From NCBI RefSeq assembly GCF_045062745.1, contig NZ_JBJGED010000005.1, positions 124,001 to 188,000 on the forward strand: a stretch of 64,000 nucleotides of DNA, given 5' to 3'. Under the pieces are notes generated by a model that did no database searches, was not told the DNA's origin, and saw only the letters and a list, made by a program, of their open reading frames with translations. This stretch comes from Paenibacillus_AA sp045062745 (lineage in GTDB: Bacteria; Bacillota; Bacilli; Paenibacillales; NBRC-103111). The position numbers and the translations under genes were made by a program. Below, piece by piece: positions 34,310 through 43,480 of this stretch (the first letter of the stretch is position 1; every line of letters starts with the position of its first letter).

Positions 34310-35791
34310 ATGTCCATCCGACTCCGATTATTGCTTTCTTACATTGCTATGATATTAATCCCTCTGGTTATTTTTGTGCTGTTCTCAGCTTTGCTCTTCA
34401 CCATATTTTTCAAAGATATTAAAGGGCTTGGGGAAAATTCCAGCGGCGACGGCAGCAAAACCTGGTATCAATCGGTAAGGGATACATTCGATAAAAGGAA
34501 CGAGCTGATGACCGGACTTAAATTTATTGCAGAAAATGACCCCGATCGTTTGGCCGATCATGGGTTTTTAACAAAAATCGACGAACCGTTAACTCGGCTG
34601 CGAGCAGGCTTCGTTGTCGTGACCGCTGATCATGTAACCTATGCTTCCTCGTTGGTGGATAGCGTTGATCTTTATGAGAAGCTACAGCAATTGGAAACAA
34701 ACCGATCAGGTCAGAAGTTGAACAATGAATTTATGGTGGATCAACGTGATTTCATATTCAGCTCTCATCAGTCCGGGACCCTAATCTTATTGACGGACTC
34801 TACTCAGTTTATTGTTTTTGTTGAACGATTTTTTCCCGCTGTTGTTTTGTCTCTGCTGGTTGCCATCGGCCTTACGAACGGCTTGTTAACCTACCTCGTT
34901 TCGCGGCGCATTATCAAGCCCTTATATGCATTGAAACGAGCTGCCGAACATATTCAACAAGGAGATCTCGATCATGAGTTGGAAGTGAAGAGCAAGGATG
35001 AAATTGGAGAACTGGGCGCCGCGTTCGAAGAAATGAGAGGAAGATTGAAAGAATCGATCATGATCCAGCTTCAATACGAAGAAAACCGCAAAGAGCTTAT
35101 TTCGAATATTTCTCATGATTTGAAAACGCCAATTACCGGTATTAAAGCCTGCGTGGAAGGGATTTTCGACGGGATTGCCAACACGGACGAAATGCGCGCC
35201 GACTATTTGAAGATGATCTATAAAAAAGCGACTGATATGGACCATCTCATTGAAGAGTTGTTTTTATTCTCAAAGCTAGATCTCAAGCGTGTACCGTTTC
35301 ATATGGTAAGCTTCGATCTATGGGATTATTTGAGAGACTTCGTCGATGAGCTTCGGCTGGACCCTCGGCTGCAAGGAATCTCGATAAGCTTCCCATTCGA
35401 AGATGGTGATCCGGTCCAGGTCATAGCCGACAAAGAGAAGCTGTACAGAGTCCTTATGAATATCGTGGACAATAGCCTTAAGCATATGGACAAGGAACCT
35501 AAGCAAATGGGAATCGAACTTTCCGTCGGAACAGAGGACGTGACCGTCAGCTTGTGTGATAATGGAGCAGGGATTGAACAAGAAGCGCTTCCTCATATTT
35601 TTGACCGTTTTTATCGGGGGGAACGTTCCAGAAGCACGGCAACCGGCAGCAGCGGGTTGGGACTTGCGATCGTGAAGCAAATCGTGGAAGCCCATAGCGG
35701 GAAAGTATGGGCATCGAGCGAAATTGGGGAAGGGACTTGTATTTCCTTCACATTGCGAAAAAAAGCCGGATCGGATGGTGAACGGGAGTGA
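34310..35791 (+). CDS. Sensor histidine kinase
   Basis: The protein is 493 residues from ATG 34310, with GAGGAG upstream; a longer frame from 34208 crosses the promoter and terminator. Two membrane helices (about 8-30 and 190-215) flank an extracellular sensor of about 160 residues. HAMP follows (LKRAAEHIQQGDLDHELEV), then the His box SNISHDLKTPITG and ATPase boxes NIVDNSLKHM, DNGAGI and GSSGLGLAIV. Autophosphorylation and transfer to the adjacent response regulator are expected. The stop overlaps the regulator's GTG by 4 bp. Having the kinase gene first is less usual than regulator-first. Confidence 0.94.
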   Translation: MSIRLRLLLSYIAMILIPLVIFVLFSALLFTIFFKDIKGLGENSSGDGSKTWYQSVRDTFDKRNELMTGLKFIAENDPDRLADHGFLTKIDEPLTRLRAGFVVVTADHVTYASSLVDSVDLYEKLQQLETNRSGQKLNNEFMVDQRDFIFSSHQSGTLILLTDSTQFIVFVERFFPAVVLSLLVAIGLTNGLLTYLVSRRIIKPLYALKRAAEHIQQGDLDHELEVKSKDEIGELGAAFEEMRGRLKESIMIQLQYEENRKELISNISHDLKTPITGIKACVEGIFDGIANTDEMRADYLKMIYKKATDMDHLIEELFLFSKLDLKRVPFHMVSFDLWDYLRDFVDELRLDPRLQGISISFPFEDGDPVQVIADKEKLYRVLMNIVDNSLKHMDKEPKQMGIELSVGTEDVTVSLCDNGAGIEQEALPHIFDRFYRGERSRSTATGSSGLGLAIVKQIVEAHSGKVWASSEIGEGTCISFTLRKKAGSDGERE

Positions 35792-36477
35792 AACGGATCT
35801 TAATCATTGAGGATGAAGAGGTCATCGCCAAAGTGGTCAAAAATTATTTGGACGCTAATGGTTTTGCTGTCGATATCGCACAAAGTGGTGACGTTGGCTT
35901 GCAAAGAGCGATGGATGAAGATTACGACTTGCTCATTCTGGACCTGATGCTGCCCAAAAAGGACGGGTTTGAAATATGCAAGCGAGTCCGCGAGTCCAAA
36001 AACATTCCAATCTTAATTGTTTCCGCCAAAAAAGAAGAAATCAACAAAATCCACGGTCTGGGGCTCGGTGCGGACGATTACATCATTAAACCGTTCAGTG
36101 TAGGCGAGCTCGTCGCACGGGTCAAGGCTCATCTGGCACGTTACGAACGATTGACGGAAACGCAGGTGCTAAAAAAAGACGAGCTCCGCATCAGGGGAAT
36201 CCACATCGACAAACGATCCCGAAAAGTGTTCGTGAATGAAAAGGAAGTCGCGTTTACATCCAAGGAATACGATCTTCTTCTTTTTTTCGTGCAAAACCCC
36301 AATCATGTATTTACAAAGGATGAATTGTTCGAGAAAATATGGGGCTGGGACTCGCTTGGGGATAGTGCCACCGTTACCGTACATATTAGAAAGCTTCGTG
36401 AAAAGATCGAAACGGATCCCGCAAAACCGCAATATATCGAAACAATTTGGGGCGTCGGATACCGGCTTAATGTATAA
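35788..36477 (+). CDS. OmpR-family response regulator
   Basis: The protein has 229 residues. The receiver domain has acidic IIEDEE, phospho-acceptor Asp in LLILDLMLP (about 53) and Lys in IVSAKK. The DNA-binding winged helix covers about 130-226 (FTSKEYDLLLFFVQNPNHVFTKDELFEKIWG, TVTVHIRKLREKIE, IWGVGYRL). GTG 35788 overlaps the kinase stop, so translation is coupled. The next gene downstream (membrane protein at 36651) may be a target. Confidence 0.95.
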   Translation: MKRILIIEDEEVIAKVVKNYLDANGFAVDIAQSGDVGLQRAMDEDYDLLILDLMLPKKDGFEICKRVRESKNIPILIVSAKKEEINKIHGLGLGADDYIIKPFSVGELVARVKAHLARYERLTETQVLKKDELRIRGIHIDKRSRKVFVNEKEVAFTSKEYDLLLFFVQNPNHVFTKDELFEKIWGWDSLGDSATVTVHIRKLREKIETDPAKPQYIETIWGVGYRLNV

Positions 36478-36482
36478 CAACC

Positions 36483-36530
36483 GAACCGTGAAAATCAAGA
36501 TTTCCTTGACTTTCACGGTTCTTCATTTTT
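36483..36530 (+). terminator. Terminator of the two-component operon
   Basis: An 11-bp stem (36483-36493 with 36511-36521) has an inner ATCAAG/CTTGA pairing and is followed by a T-rich tail. Confidence 0.85.
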
Positions 36531-36650
36531 CGGATAACAAATTTATACTTTTTTAAGAATTGATTTAGAGATGGTTTATAGACGGAACTTATGATAAAGC
36601 TCGAAAGCATATTCTATCATGAATAGTGAGAGCGAAGGGAGAACAACGAA

Positions 36651-37340
36651 TTGAAAACCTTGACTCAAGATTGGAGATTTCATCGGATCGCCGCATTCTG
36701 TTTGATGCTCGGAAGTGTGTTTGTGTTGATTTTCAGGGGTATGCATGGGGACCTTCCGGCTGGGGATGCCCATGCCGCCATGCAGTTCATTTCTAACCAT
36801 TCTTTTTATAAAGGTGTCCACCTGGGTGATGTGATCGGCGTCATGATTACCGTACTTGGCTTCGTCTCTTTCTCAAGCACGCTAACGAATAGAAATGCGA
36901 AAATCATTGGCTGGCTAAGTGTCGCTATCATCGTCTTGGGGGCAGCCGTGCACATCGTGGAATTCTCGATTGACGGCCACGCCGGTGAGACACTTGCTCA
37001 CAGCTGGAAGCACGCCTCCTTATCGGAACAGGCATCAATTGAGCATTCCGCAGGCACCGTGTTCATTGCTCTTCATGGTCCGGCACTTGTTTCGATTAGT
37101 ATGGTTTGGGCGCTGTCCGTTGTTTTACTGGCGTGGGCTATCAGGCATGAAAATTACCCCGCTTGGTTAAGTTGGGCAGGTTGGATTGGGGGTGCCTTGA
37201 CCTTCCTCTTATGTATGACACAGTATCTCATTCAAGATTTTATTCCCGGCTTTCTGATTTTCGGTATCCTGGTGTTTCTATTACAACTATGGAACATTTC
37301 TCTGGGGATTACCGTTTTGCGAAGAATTCGACGATCTTAG
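36651..37340 (+). CDS. Uncharacterised six-helix membrane protein
   Basis: The protein is 229 residues from TTG 36651, after GAAGGGAG. About six hydrophobic segments are visible (near 12-32, 55-75, 84-105, 138-162, 172-195 and 200-222), with a His-containing loop between the third and fourth (HAGETLAHSWKHASLSEQASIEHS). I do not recognise a named family. It resembles small Bacillales membrane proteins of the DUF4386 kind only in topology. It lies directly downstream of the two-component operon but behind that operon's terminator. Confidence 0.78.
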   Translation: MKTLTQDWRFHRIAAFCLMLGSVFVLIFRGMHGDLPAGDAHAAMQFISNHSFYKGVHLGDVIGVMITVLGFVSFSSTLTNRNAKIIGWLSVAIIVLGAAVHIVEFSIDGHAGETLAHSWKHASLSEQASIEHSAGTVFIALHGPALVSISMVWALSVVLLAWAIRHENYPAWLSWAGWIGGALTFLLCMTQYLIQDFIPGFLIFGILVFLLQLWNISLGITVLRRIRRS

Positions 37341-37455
37341 AACCGCGATGATCTCTTAATTTTTTACTCCCGGATCTACCAACAGTCTGAACTTTGAATT
37401 AAGATGGATTTATTAACAGTCTCGAAGAGGCGGTAAAAGAATAACGGAGGCGCCT

Positions 37456-38388
37456 ATGACCGCGAAAACTGCAATCCGATTCGGCATCATGGCCGATATT
37501 CATCAAGATTTCTCATACCGGGCGGAGGAGCGCCTCGAAACGTTCATTTCACATATGAACCGGTCCCAGGTGGATTTCATCGTGCAGCTAGGCGACTTTT
37601 GCTTCCCGGTGCCGGAGAACGAGCCCTTTTTGGAGATATGGAACCGGTTTGGCGGTTCCAAGTACCACGTGCTGGGCAATCATGACATGGATCGCAATGA
37701 CAAGCAAACGGTCATGAATTATTGGGGGATGGAGCGAAGCCACTATTCTTTCGATTGCGGCGCGTATCACTTCGTCGTGCTGGACCCTAATTTTTTGCTG
37801 CTCGACGGTGTGTATCAGGATTATGCCTTCGGCAATTACCATCAGCATCGGGATGCGATCAACCACTTATCGCCCGAGCAGCTAGAGTGGTTGGAGCGAG
37901 ATTTGGCTTCGACCGACAAGACGACGATTGTGTTCAGCCATCAAAATTTGGAGTCGCCCTACAACGATTTCAATTACGGTATTCAGAATTCGGAAGCGTT
38001 CCGAGCCGTATTGCGTGGAGCGAAGAAAATCGACGGGACCCGAAAGGTTATCGCTTGCATGAATGGGCACAACCATTTGGACGGGGTGAAGGTGATCGAC
38101 GATACGTATTACATCCATATCAACAGCATGTCTTACTTCTACATGGGGCGCGATTACAAGCGGGTGCGTTATTCGGAAGAGGTATCGGAGCGATATCCGA
38201 TCTTGGCGGTGTCTGCGCCTTACCGCGACCCGCTCTATGCGATCGTGACCCTAGAGCCGGGATGCTTGCGAATCGAAGGGCGAGAGACAGCATTCGTAGG
38301 ACCTTCGCCGCTCGAGTGCGGCCATAAGAACTCGTCGGGAGGGCATCCGGTAACGTCCGTTATTTCCGACCGGACTCTGAAATATTGA
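37456..38388 (+). CDS. Calcineurin-like metallophosphoesterase
   Basis: The protein is 310 residues from ATG 37456, with CGGAGG upstream. The dimetal motifs occur in order: ADIHQD (DxH), QLGDF (GD), LGNHDMD (GNHD), FSHQN (H) and NGHNHLDG (GHxH). There is no signal peptide, so it acts inside the cell. These enzymes hydrolyse phosphate mono- or diesters. The substrate is unknown, and the neighbours give no clue. Confidence 0.9.
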   Translation: MTAKTAIRFGIMADIHQDFSYRAEERLETFISHMNRSQVDFIVQLGDFCFPVPENEPFLEIWNRFGGSKYHVLGNHDMDRNDKQTVMNYWGMERSHYSFDCGAYHFVVLDPNFLLLDGVYQDYAFGNYHQHRDAINHLSPEQLEWLERDLASTDKTTIVFSHQNLESPYNDFNYGIQNSEAFRAVLRGAKKIDGTRKVIACMNGHNHLDGVKVIDDTYYIHINSMSYFYMGRDYKRVRYSEEVSERYPILAVSAPYRDPLYAIVTLEPGCLRIEGRETAFVGPSPLECGHKNSSGGHPVTSVISDRTLKY

Positions 38389-38400
38389 CAGGTTTAATCA

Positions 38401-38447
38401 GGGGGCTTTGTGGGCGACCGAGAGGTCGACTACGGGCCCTTTTTTGT
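38401..38447 (+). terminator. Terminator after the phosphoesterase gene
   Basis: CGACC-GAGA-GGTCG forms the inner stem, with GGGC/GCCC outer pairing, then seven T residues. Confidence 0.8.
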
Positions 38448-38575
38448 CGCGAAGGATCCCCAACCACGTAACGATTCATTTCTATGGAACGGCATGGAAG
38501 GAATATGGGTTACTATTAGGGAACTCTAATGTAATTAGGTAGTGAAGCTACTTCTTTTGTTTAGGGGGCAAGTGC

Positions 38576-39001
38576 ATGGAGAATGAAATGGTTTATAAAG
38601 TTACAGCCTATATAATCAGGTATAAAAACCACAAGAAGCAGTTGCTAGTCTTTAAGGAACAAGGGTTTGAACACCTTGGACTCCAGGTGCCAGGCGGGAC
38701 CGTTGAAAAAAATGAAAACTTCTCGGATGCTCTTAGGAGGGAGGTTCTAGAAGAGGCGGGTATCACCGAATTAATTAACATTACTTTACTTGGTGATTTT
38801 ACTTATTTTTCCGAGAATCGCACGGATAATGTCAAACGTTTTTATTATCAGATGGAAGCAAATTGTCCAGAAACGTTTACCCATATCGTGCAGAGTAATG
38901 ACGAAGATAATGGATGGATTTATAACTATTTTTGGTGGGATTTAGATGAGAATGTGTCGCTATTTGGTCATTTAGGAGTTCATTTAGACAAAGTTAAGTA
39001 G
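38576..39001 (+). CDS. Nudix hydrolase
   Basis: The protein is 141 residues with an intact Nudix box, PGGTVEKNEN...RREVLEEAGI, around residues 40-62. It hydrolyses a nucleoside-diphosphate-linked compound; the specificity is not evident. GGGGGC precedes the ATG. The gene is distinctly AT-rich compared with its upstream neighbours and opens an AT-rich stretch containing a pseudogene, which hints at acquired DNA. Confidence 0.9.
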   Translation: MENEMVYKVTAYIIRYKNHKKQLLVFKEQGFEHLGLQVPGGTVEKNENFSDALRREVLEEAGITELINITLLGDFTYFSENRTDNVKRFYYQMEANCPETFTHIVQSNDEDNGWIYNYFWWDLDENVSLFGHLGVHLDKVK

Positions 39002-39054
39002 AAAGGGCATTGCGTCATGGTTGGATACGAAAGTTATTGCCCATTACGAACAGA

Positions 39055-39073
39055 CTGCCGAAGTTATCGGCAG
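39055..39073 (-). terminator. Weak hairpin after the small DUF gene
   Basis: CTGCCGA and TCGGCAG form a perfect 7-bp stem with a 5-nt loop just beyond the minus-strand gene end, but no T-run follows. Confidence 0.4.
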
Positions 39074-39083
39074 CCTGCTCACG

Positions 39084-39278
39084 TCAGCGATCTTTCTTGC
39101 GGATTTGTTTATCGTGATCTTCTCCCCATTCTTTGGCTTTCGCCGTCGCAATAGCAATGGCTCGGCCTTCCTCGTAACCTTTCTCCAGCAGCTCGTTTCC
39201 GATTTCAATCGCCTTGTTGCGGATCGGAGCCATAAAGTTTTTCAACGATTGCGGGTAATCTTTTTTAGTCCACGGCAT
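39084..39278 (-). CDS. Small conserved protein, YdaT N-terminal-like
   Basis: The protein is 64 residues from ATG 39278 (MPWTKKDYP), with AGGGAGGG 7 bp before it; an ATG 8 codons up lacks a site. The sequence (RNKAIEIGNELLEKGYEEGRAIAIATAKAKEW) matches the helical first part of the Bacillus YdaT family, here without the second DUF2188 part. These proteins are small, charged and often associated with general stress, but no biochemical function is known. It is on the strand opposite its neighbours. Confidence 0.82.
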   Translation of the reverse strand: MPWTKKDYPQSLKNFMAPIRNKAIEIGNELLEKGYEEGRAIAIATAKAKEWGEDHDKQIRKKDR

Positions 39279-39409
39279 TGGAATCCCTCCCTTACTTATC
39301 ACTTAGCCACCGACTGGCTCATTTAAACAGGTTGTAAAGTACCGAGGTAAAGTGAAGTCGTTAACTCTTCTAGAAGATTTGGAGTTTTACAGTAGTCATT
39401 CAGTCAAAA

Positions 39410-40427
39410 ATGAAGGAGGGGATTGCTCTGATAGGAAGAATGATAAAAGTATTTGAACCTCAAATTATTGTGAGTATATACTTCCCAGCAATAAAAGGCA
39501 CGTATATTCCGGATTTTTTGGACTTCTGTAATCCTTGTCAAACGGAGGCTGCTTCAGTACTAGACGGGATGGGTGTCAAAGCAGACAATCTCCGGGGAAT
39601 AAGCAAAATGTTTCGTCAGTGGATCCATTGACAACACCGGTGATTCCTATCCTGTCCTCTTAATGTCTCCCGGTTTCGGCGTCGAGCGGGACATGTACTT
39701 GAAAATAATCGAAAGACTTGTGAATCAACGATACTGCGTAGTAACGATCGGTGCTCCGTATGAATCCATTTTCACGGTTTACCCTGACGGTCAGTTTATC
39801 CGACAAAGATCTGAGTACTCCAGCTTAGCCGGTAATGATTATATAGGGTGGCAGAAGTTACTTGACGACCGCTCCCAAGCTATTACTAAAGTGTTAGAGC
39901 ATTTAGATACGTTTAATCGTACAGACAGTAGTTTTAAAGGTTTGTTAAACTTCAATAACATTGCAGCAATTGGTCATTCTTTGGGAGGTGCAGCTGTTTT
40001 TGAAGTTCTGAAAAAAATTAGTAACATCCGGGCAGCTGTCTTGTTGGATCCAAGCTTGCATCTGATTAAGACAGATGGGATTGAAATTACGACTCCTTCC
40101 CTTAGACAAGAAGCTTCCACGTATGAGGCGATGGTTGCAGGAATGAATAAACAAATTGCAAGTGATTATATCCAGGGTCAACGGTATGTGGCGGAAGTAA
40201 TAAAGAACTTGCAAATCTATCGTGTGTCTGGGGCCCATCACATGTCATTCTCCGATGTACCTGTGCATTACGGGGATGTTCAAGCGATCCCAATTTATGA
40301 CGCTATTGGAAACTGCATAACACATTTTTTGGATGAAGCGTTTAATAACAACCAGTCCGACTTGCAGTATAGCAGCGTCGATGGAGTTATTGCCATTAGC
40401 GGTGAAGGTCACACAATTACGCGATGA
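39410..40427 (+). pseudogene. Frameshifted alpha/beta hydrolase (PAF-acetylhydrolase-like) remnant
   Basis: Two frames together encode one protein. 39410-39631 encodes VSIYFPAIKGTYIPDFLDFCNP...ISKMFRQ and then hits a stop. The frame that continues (GSIDNTGDSYPVLLMSPGFG...) runs to 40427 with the nucleophile elbow GHSLGG and HHMSFSD. Dropping one base near 39620 joins them. The N terminus also looks cut, since the family's opening segment is missing and a stop lies at 39371. PAF-acetylhydrolase-like lipases hydrolyse short acyl esters. The region is AT-rich, and the gene is most likely inactive unless the frameshift is a sequencing error. Confidence 0.78.
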
Positions 40428-40543
40428 TGAAAGAATGAAACGAAATGAATCCTACACTAACATACACAGTGAGAAGGTCATCGGTCATACGCCGATGGGG
40501 GCCGTGGATACACGTTTGAAGCTCTGTTCGAGCACATGAGGAA

Positions 40544-40570
40544 GCGGCTGTCGGATCATTCGACAGCCGC
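40544..40570. other. Perfect 10-bp hairpin without a T-run
   Basis: GCGGCTGTCG (40544-40553) and CGACAGCCGC (40561-40570) are exact reverse complements with a 7-nt loop. It lies 22 bp beyond the 3' end of the minus-strand gene at 40592. It may be a terminator stem or an mRNA 3'-end stabiliser. Confidence 0.5.
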
Positions 40571-40591
40571 GTCAGTAATTCCCAGACCGAG

Positions 40592-40996
40592 CTAGTGTTT
40601 TTGCCAGATGTTACTCAGTTCATTGCCGTACTTCGAGACGTCGGCCAGTTGCTCATCGGCATGCCGCCTGCCTCCAGGTCTTAGATCCTGGAAGCTCCCA
40701 CATGGTCCGATCGGGAGCACATCGACCACTGCCAGCGGGTCCGTATGTCGGATCCGATCGGTCCATTCCATCACCTCGAGCCGGTAGAGGATCACTTCCA
40801 GTGCATGCAACCCCTGCAATTGGGAGGTGGAGTCCTTGGCGATCCACTGAACACTTGTGCATTTCCTTGCCTGCAATACGGCCGCGACCGCTTCCGGTTG
40901 GGCCGTATGAATGCGCAGCCGACGCTTCCAATGAGAGTCCTGGAATCCGCTGGCCGACTTCAACAAAAACCATACCGATCCGCCTTCCTTCATCAT
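40592..40996 (-). CDS. Uncharacterised 134-residue protein downstream of khtTU
   Basis: I do not recognise the family. ATG 40996 has GGAGGAAG at good spacing, and the gene starts 22 bp after khtU in the same direction, so it is probably translated from the khtTU transcript. The sequence is soluble, with no membrane helix, and has a basic N-terminal third (KRRLRIHTAQPEAVAAVLQARKCTS). The Bacillus subtilis locus has three genes, khtS-khtT-khtU, with the small gene first. This one is last and shows no obvious resemblance that I can state. Confidence 0.65.
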   Translation of the reverse strand: MMKEGGSVWFLLKSASGFQDSHWKRRLRIHTAQPEAVAAVLQARKCTSVQWIAKDSTSQLQGLHALEVILYRLEVMEWTDRIRHTDPLAVVDVLPIGPCGSFQDLRPGGRRHADEQLADVSKYGNELSNIWQKH

Positions 40997-41018
40997 GTCG
41001 CTTCCTCCTCTAATGGGG

Positions 41019-42254
41019 TCAATCCCGAGAAGCCGCCCGCTCCGTTCCTTGCTTCGCAGCGCTCCGGCCCATCCAGCCCAAGATCCGGGACATTCCGTTA
41101 TAAATGTGTTTCGTTTCCTTCGTCAGCAAGGGGCCAATCACCGCCAGGAGGAGCACGTAAAGGGCCGCGAACGGCTGCACGATGGGGAGCAGCCCGCCGG
41201 CTTTGGCGACATTGGCCATGATGATCGAGAATTCACCCCGCGCCACGATCGTCAGTCCGATATTGACCGATGCTTTGGGAGACAGTCCCGCGCTCCGGCC
41301 GGCCCACATCCCGGCCGCGAAATTGCCTATTAATGTCACAACTACAGCGGCCAATGACAGCCAAACCGCACCGCCGAGGGAGAGCGGATCGATCGTCAGC
41401 CCGAAGCTGAAGAAGAAGATCGCGCCGAAAAAGTCGCGAAAGGGCAGGATGAGATGTTCGATCCGTTTCATATGCTCCGTCTCCGCCAAGACAAGGCCCA
41501 CGAGCAGGGCACCGATCGCCTCGGCGACGTGGATCGTCTCCGAGAAGCCGGCGACGATGAACAAGAGAGAGAAGATGACGAGTAGGAACACCTCATTGGA
41601 CCGGATGTTAAGCAGTCGGTTGAGCAAGGGGACCGCCCGCCGCCCGACGATCAAAACGAGCAGCATGAAGCCGAGAGCGATCAAGGCGGAGAGCGCGATT
41701 CCGCCCAGCGATGTCGAACCGCTCAGCACGAGCCCGGACACGATCGAGATGTAGATCGCGAGGAACACGTCCTCGAACATGATGATGCCAAGAATCATCT
41801 CGGTCTCAGGATTCGCCGTCCGCTTCAAGTCGACTAGCACCTTGGCCACAATTGCGCTCGAGGAAATGGTCGTGATGCCGGCCACCACCAGCATCTCAAG
41901 CAGCGGCAGGCCGGCCGCATACGCGAACAGCAGACCAAGGGTGAAATTAATCAGAATATAGATGGTGCCGCCGACTGCGATCGAGCGTCCCGACTTCACG
42001 AGCCGCCCGACCGAGAATTCCAGGCCTAGGTAGAACAGCAGGAACAGCACCCCGATTCGGCCTAAAAATTCGATCAAGGGCGCGCTGGAGATGAATCGAA
42101 AGTCGAGATGCCACCATTCGAAGGAATGAGGGCCAACCGCCATCCCTACGAGGATATAGAACGGGATGACCGAGAATCGCAGCTTCGCTGACAACAATCC
42201 CGCTAGCGCGATCAGCGCGACCGCCAATCCGATTTCAAACACTATATAGTCCAT
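41019..42254 (-). CDS. khtU: K+/H+ antiporter subunit KhtU (CPA2 family)
   Basis: The protein is 411 residues with 11-13 hydrophobic segments of the CPA2 type. Family sequences include FLLFYLGLEFSVGRL, GITTISSSAIVAKVL, IMFEDVFLAIYI (ion-site Asp) and FFFSFGLTID. It exports K+ in exchange for protons. It lies 3 bp after khtT, whose RCK_C-type product gates it. Unlike KefB/KefC it has no C-terminal nucleotide-binding domain, as expected when KhtT is separate. Confidence 0.92.
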   Translation of the reverse strand: MDYIVFEIGLAVALIALAGLLSAKLRFSVIPFYILVGMAVGPHSFEWWHLDFRFISSAPLIEFLGRIGVLFLLFYLGLEFSVGRLVKSGRSIAVGGTIYILINFTLGLLFAYAAGLPLLEMLVVAGITTISSSAIVAKVLVDLKRTANPETEMILGIIMFEDVFLAIYISIVSGLVLSGSTSLGGIALSALIALGFMLLVLIVGRRAVPLLNRLLNIRSNEVFLLVIFSLLFIVAGFSETIHVAEAIGALLVGLVLAETEHMKRIEHLILPFRDFFGAIFFFSFGLTIDPLSLGGAVWLSLAAVVVTLIGNFAAGMWAGRSAGLSPKASVNIGLTIVARGEFSIIMANVAKAGGLLPIVQPFAALYVLLLAVIGPLLTKETKHIYNGMSRILGWMGRSAAKQGTERAASRD

Positions 42255-42257
42255 AGT

Positions 42258-42755
42258 TCACTCACATCCATTCTTGAGGATGGACTTGAACAGCTTCTGC
42301 TGCCTCCTCTCGCCGGCCACAACGAGCGTACAATCCGCCGTCAGAGCCACTTCCGGGCCGGGATTGATGTGCCGTGCCGCGTTGTGCTTCTCGATCAGAG
42401 CGATGATCGTTACCCCGCAGCGCTGCCGTACGTTCAATTCGCCGATCGTGCGGCCGACGCACCCCGAATCCGGGTCGACTCGATACCATTCGAGGATGAG
42501 CTCGTCGAGCGCCATCTCCATCGTTTCCAGCGCTTTGGGCTTATAGGTCATCCCGCCGAGAATACCAGCCACGAGACGCGCCTCATCGTCGTCTAGGGTG
42601 ACCATCGACAGGCTTTCTTCCGCTACAGCGGAGTCGAAATGGTAGCATTCCCGGCGGCCGTCGTCATGGACGACCAACACGAGTTTACTGCCGTCTCTCG
42701 CGATCAGTTGAAATTTTTTTCCGATTCCCGGAAGATCGATTTCACGTATATTCAT
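42258..42755 (-). CDS. khtT: Regulatory subunit KhtT of the K+/H+ antiporter
   Basis: The protein is 165 residues. An N-terminal domain starts MNIREIDLPGIGKKF, and a C-terminal RCK_C (TrkA_C) domain covers about 80-160 (LEWYRVDPDSGCVGRTIGELN, GVTIIALIEK, NPGPEVALTADCTLVVAG). In Bacillus subtilis KhtT binds c-di-AMP and opens KhtU. The start ATG follows AAGGAGG, which lies in a perfect hairpin that could limit translation. It is the first gene of a khtT-khtU-small-gene operon. Confidence 0.93.
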   Translation of the reverse strand: MNIREIDLPGIGKKFQLIARDGSKLVLVVHDDGRRECYHFDSAVAEESLSMVTLDDDEARLVAGILGGMTYKPKALETMEMALDELILEWYRVDPDSGCVGRTIGELNVRQRCGVTIIALIEKHNAARHINPGPEVALTADCTLVVAGERRQQKLFKSILKNGCE

Positions 42756-42774
42756 TAAGGTAGTTCCTCCTTAA
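42755..42774 (-). promoter_or_regulatory. Hairpin enclosing the khtT ribosome binding site
   Basis: TTAAGG and CCTTAA, 8 nt apart, are exact reverse complements. The first includes part of the AAGGAGG site and the second runs into the start codon. Confidence 0.45.
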
Positions 42775-42898
42775 GATGAGCCTTTTGGGCATCAACAAAT
42801 AAGCCTTAGTTCATCGTTTTTTTGAACAAGGGTTAGGGGTGAGGCGGCAAAGGTTAAAGGTAACAGAGGGTGGAAGAGCAGAATGATTCACAGAGGGG

Positions 42899-43264
42899 TT
42901 AAACGTATTGGGAGTTGAACACGATCGTGGTTAAAAAAGTTATCCGCGCCATTAGGCGGGCAATGAGAGGATGCAGGACAAAGGGGACAGCGGGCTGCAC
43001 ACGGCGGGTGGCCAGCAGCAGGGAAGCGAACAGAACCGACATAGCTGCGAGATAGGCCGGGAACCGAATGGTATCGGCAGAGGACGCGATCTTGCGAACC
43101 GTCGACTTGTGGCTCAAAAACTCCATGCCTTGAACGACCGTGGCGGTGCGTCCGGATTCGGCGACGTTCCCTTCGATGCTCGGCGTCGGCGTGGCGAAGA
43201 GCATCATCACGGCAGCAATAATGAGCGCAAATAAACGATTCGAAGAGAAATGACGAGTCATCAT
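42899..43264 (-). CDS. Small membrane protein, unrecognised
   Basis: The protein is 121 residues from ATG 43264 with a near-perfect AAGGAGGTGA site. A hydrophobic N-terminal segment (about 10-25) could be a signal or anchor, and two more hydrophobic segments lie at about 70-86 and 92-116. I find no family match. A possible exported loop (about 27-65) lies between the first and second segments. The strong ribosome binding site argues that it is real. Confidence 0.65.
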   Translation of the reverse strand: MMTRHFSSNRLFALIIAAVMMLFATPTPSIEGNVAESGRTATVVQGMEFLSHKSTVRKIASSADTIRFPAYLAAMSVLFASLLLATRRVQPAVPFVLHPLIARLMARITFLTTIVFNSQYV

Positions 43265-43480
43265 CCGTATTCACCTCCTTTTCGCTCGAATTTAACTGAA
43301 TTATACCATAAAATGCGCGATTTTTGAACGTGTATCGAAAAGTTACCAATGTTCGACGCGACCCGGCACACTTTGTAGAATGAATAAAACCAACCGGAAG
43401 GGCAAGGAGAGGATGGCAGTCTTTTTCCCATGCTAGCCGGATATACTTGTATTAACGATTGGAGCAAAGGAGGTAAGTTC

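Noticed and set aside
40433..40600. Coding remnant around 40.5 kb (frame ending in FEALFEHMRKRLSDH)
   Set aside because: A short open stretch with no start and no family I can name; the hairpin there explains the visible structure better.
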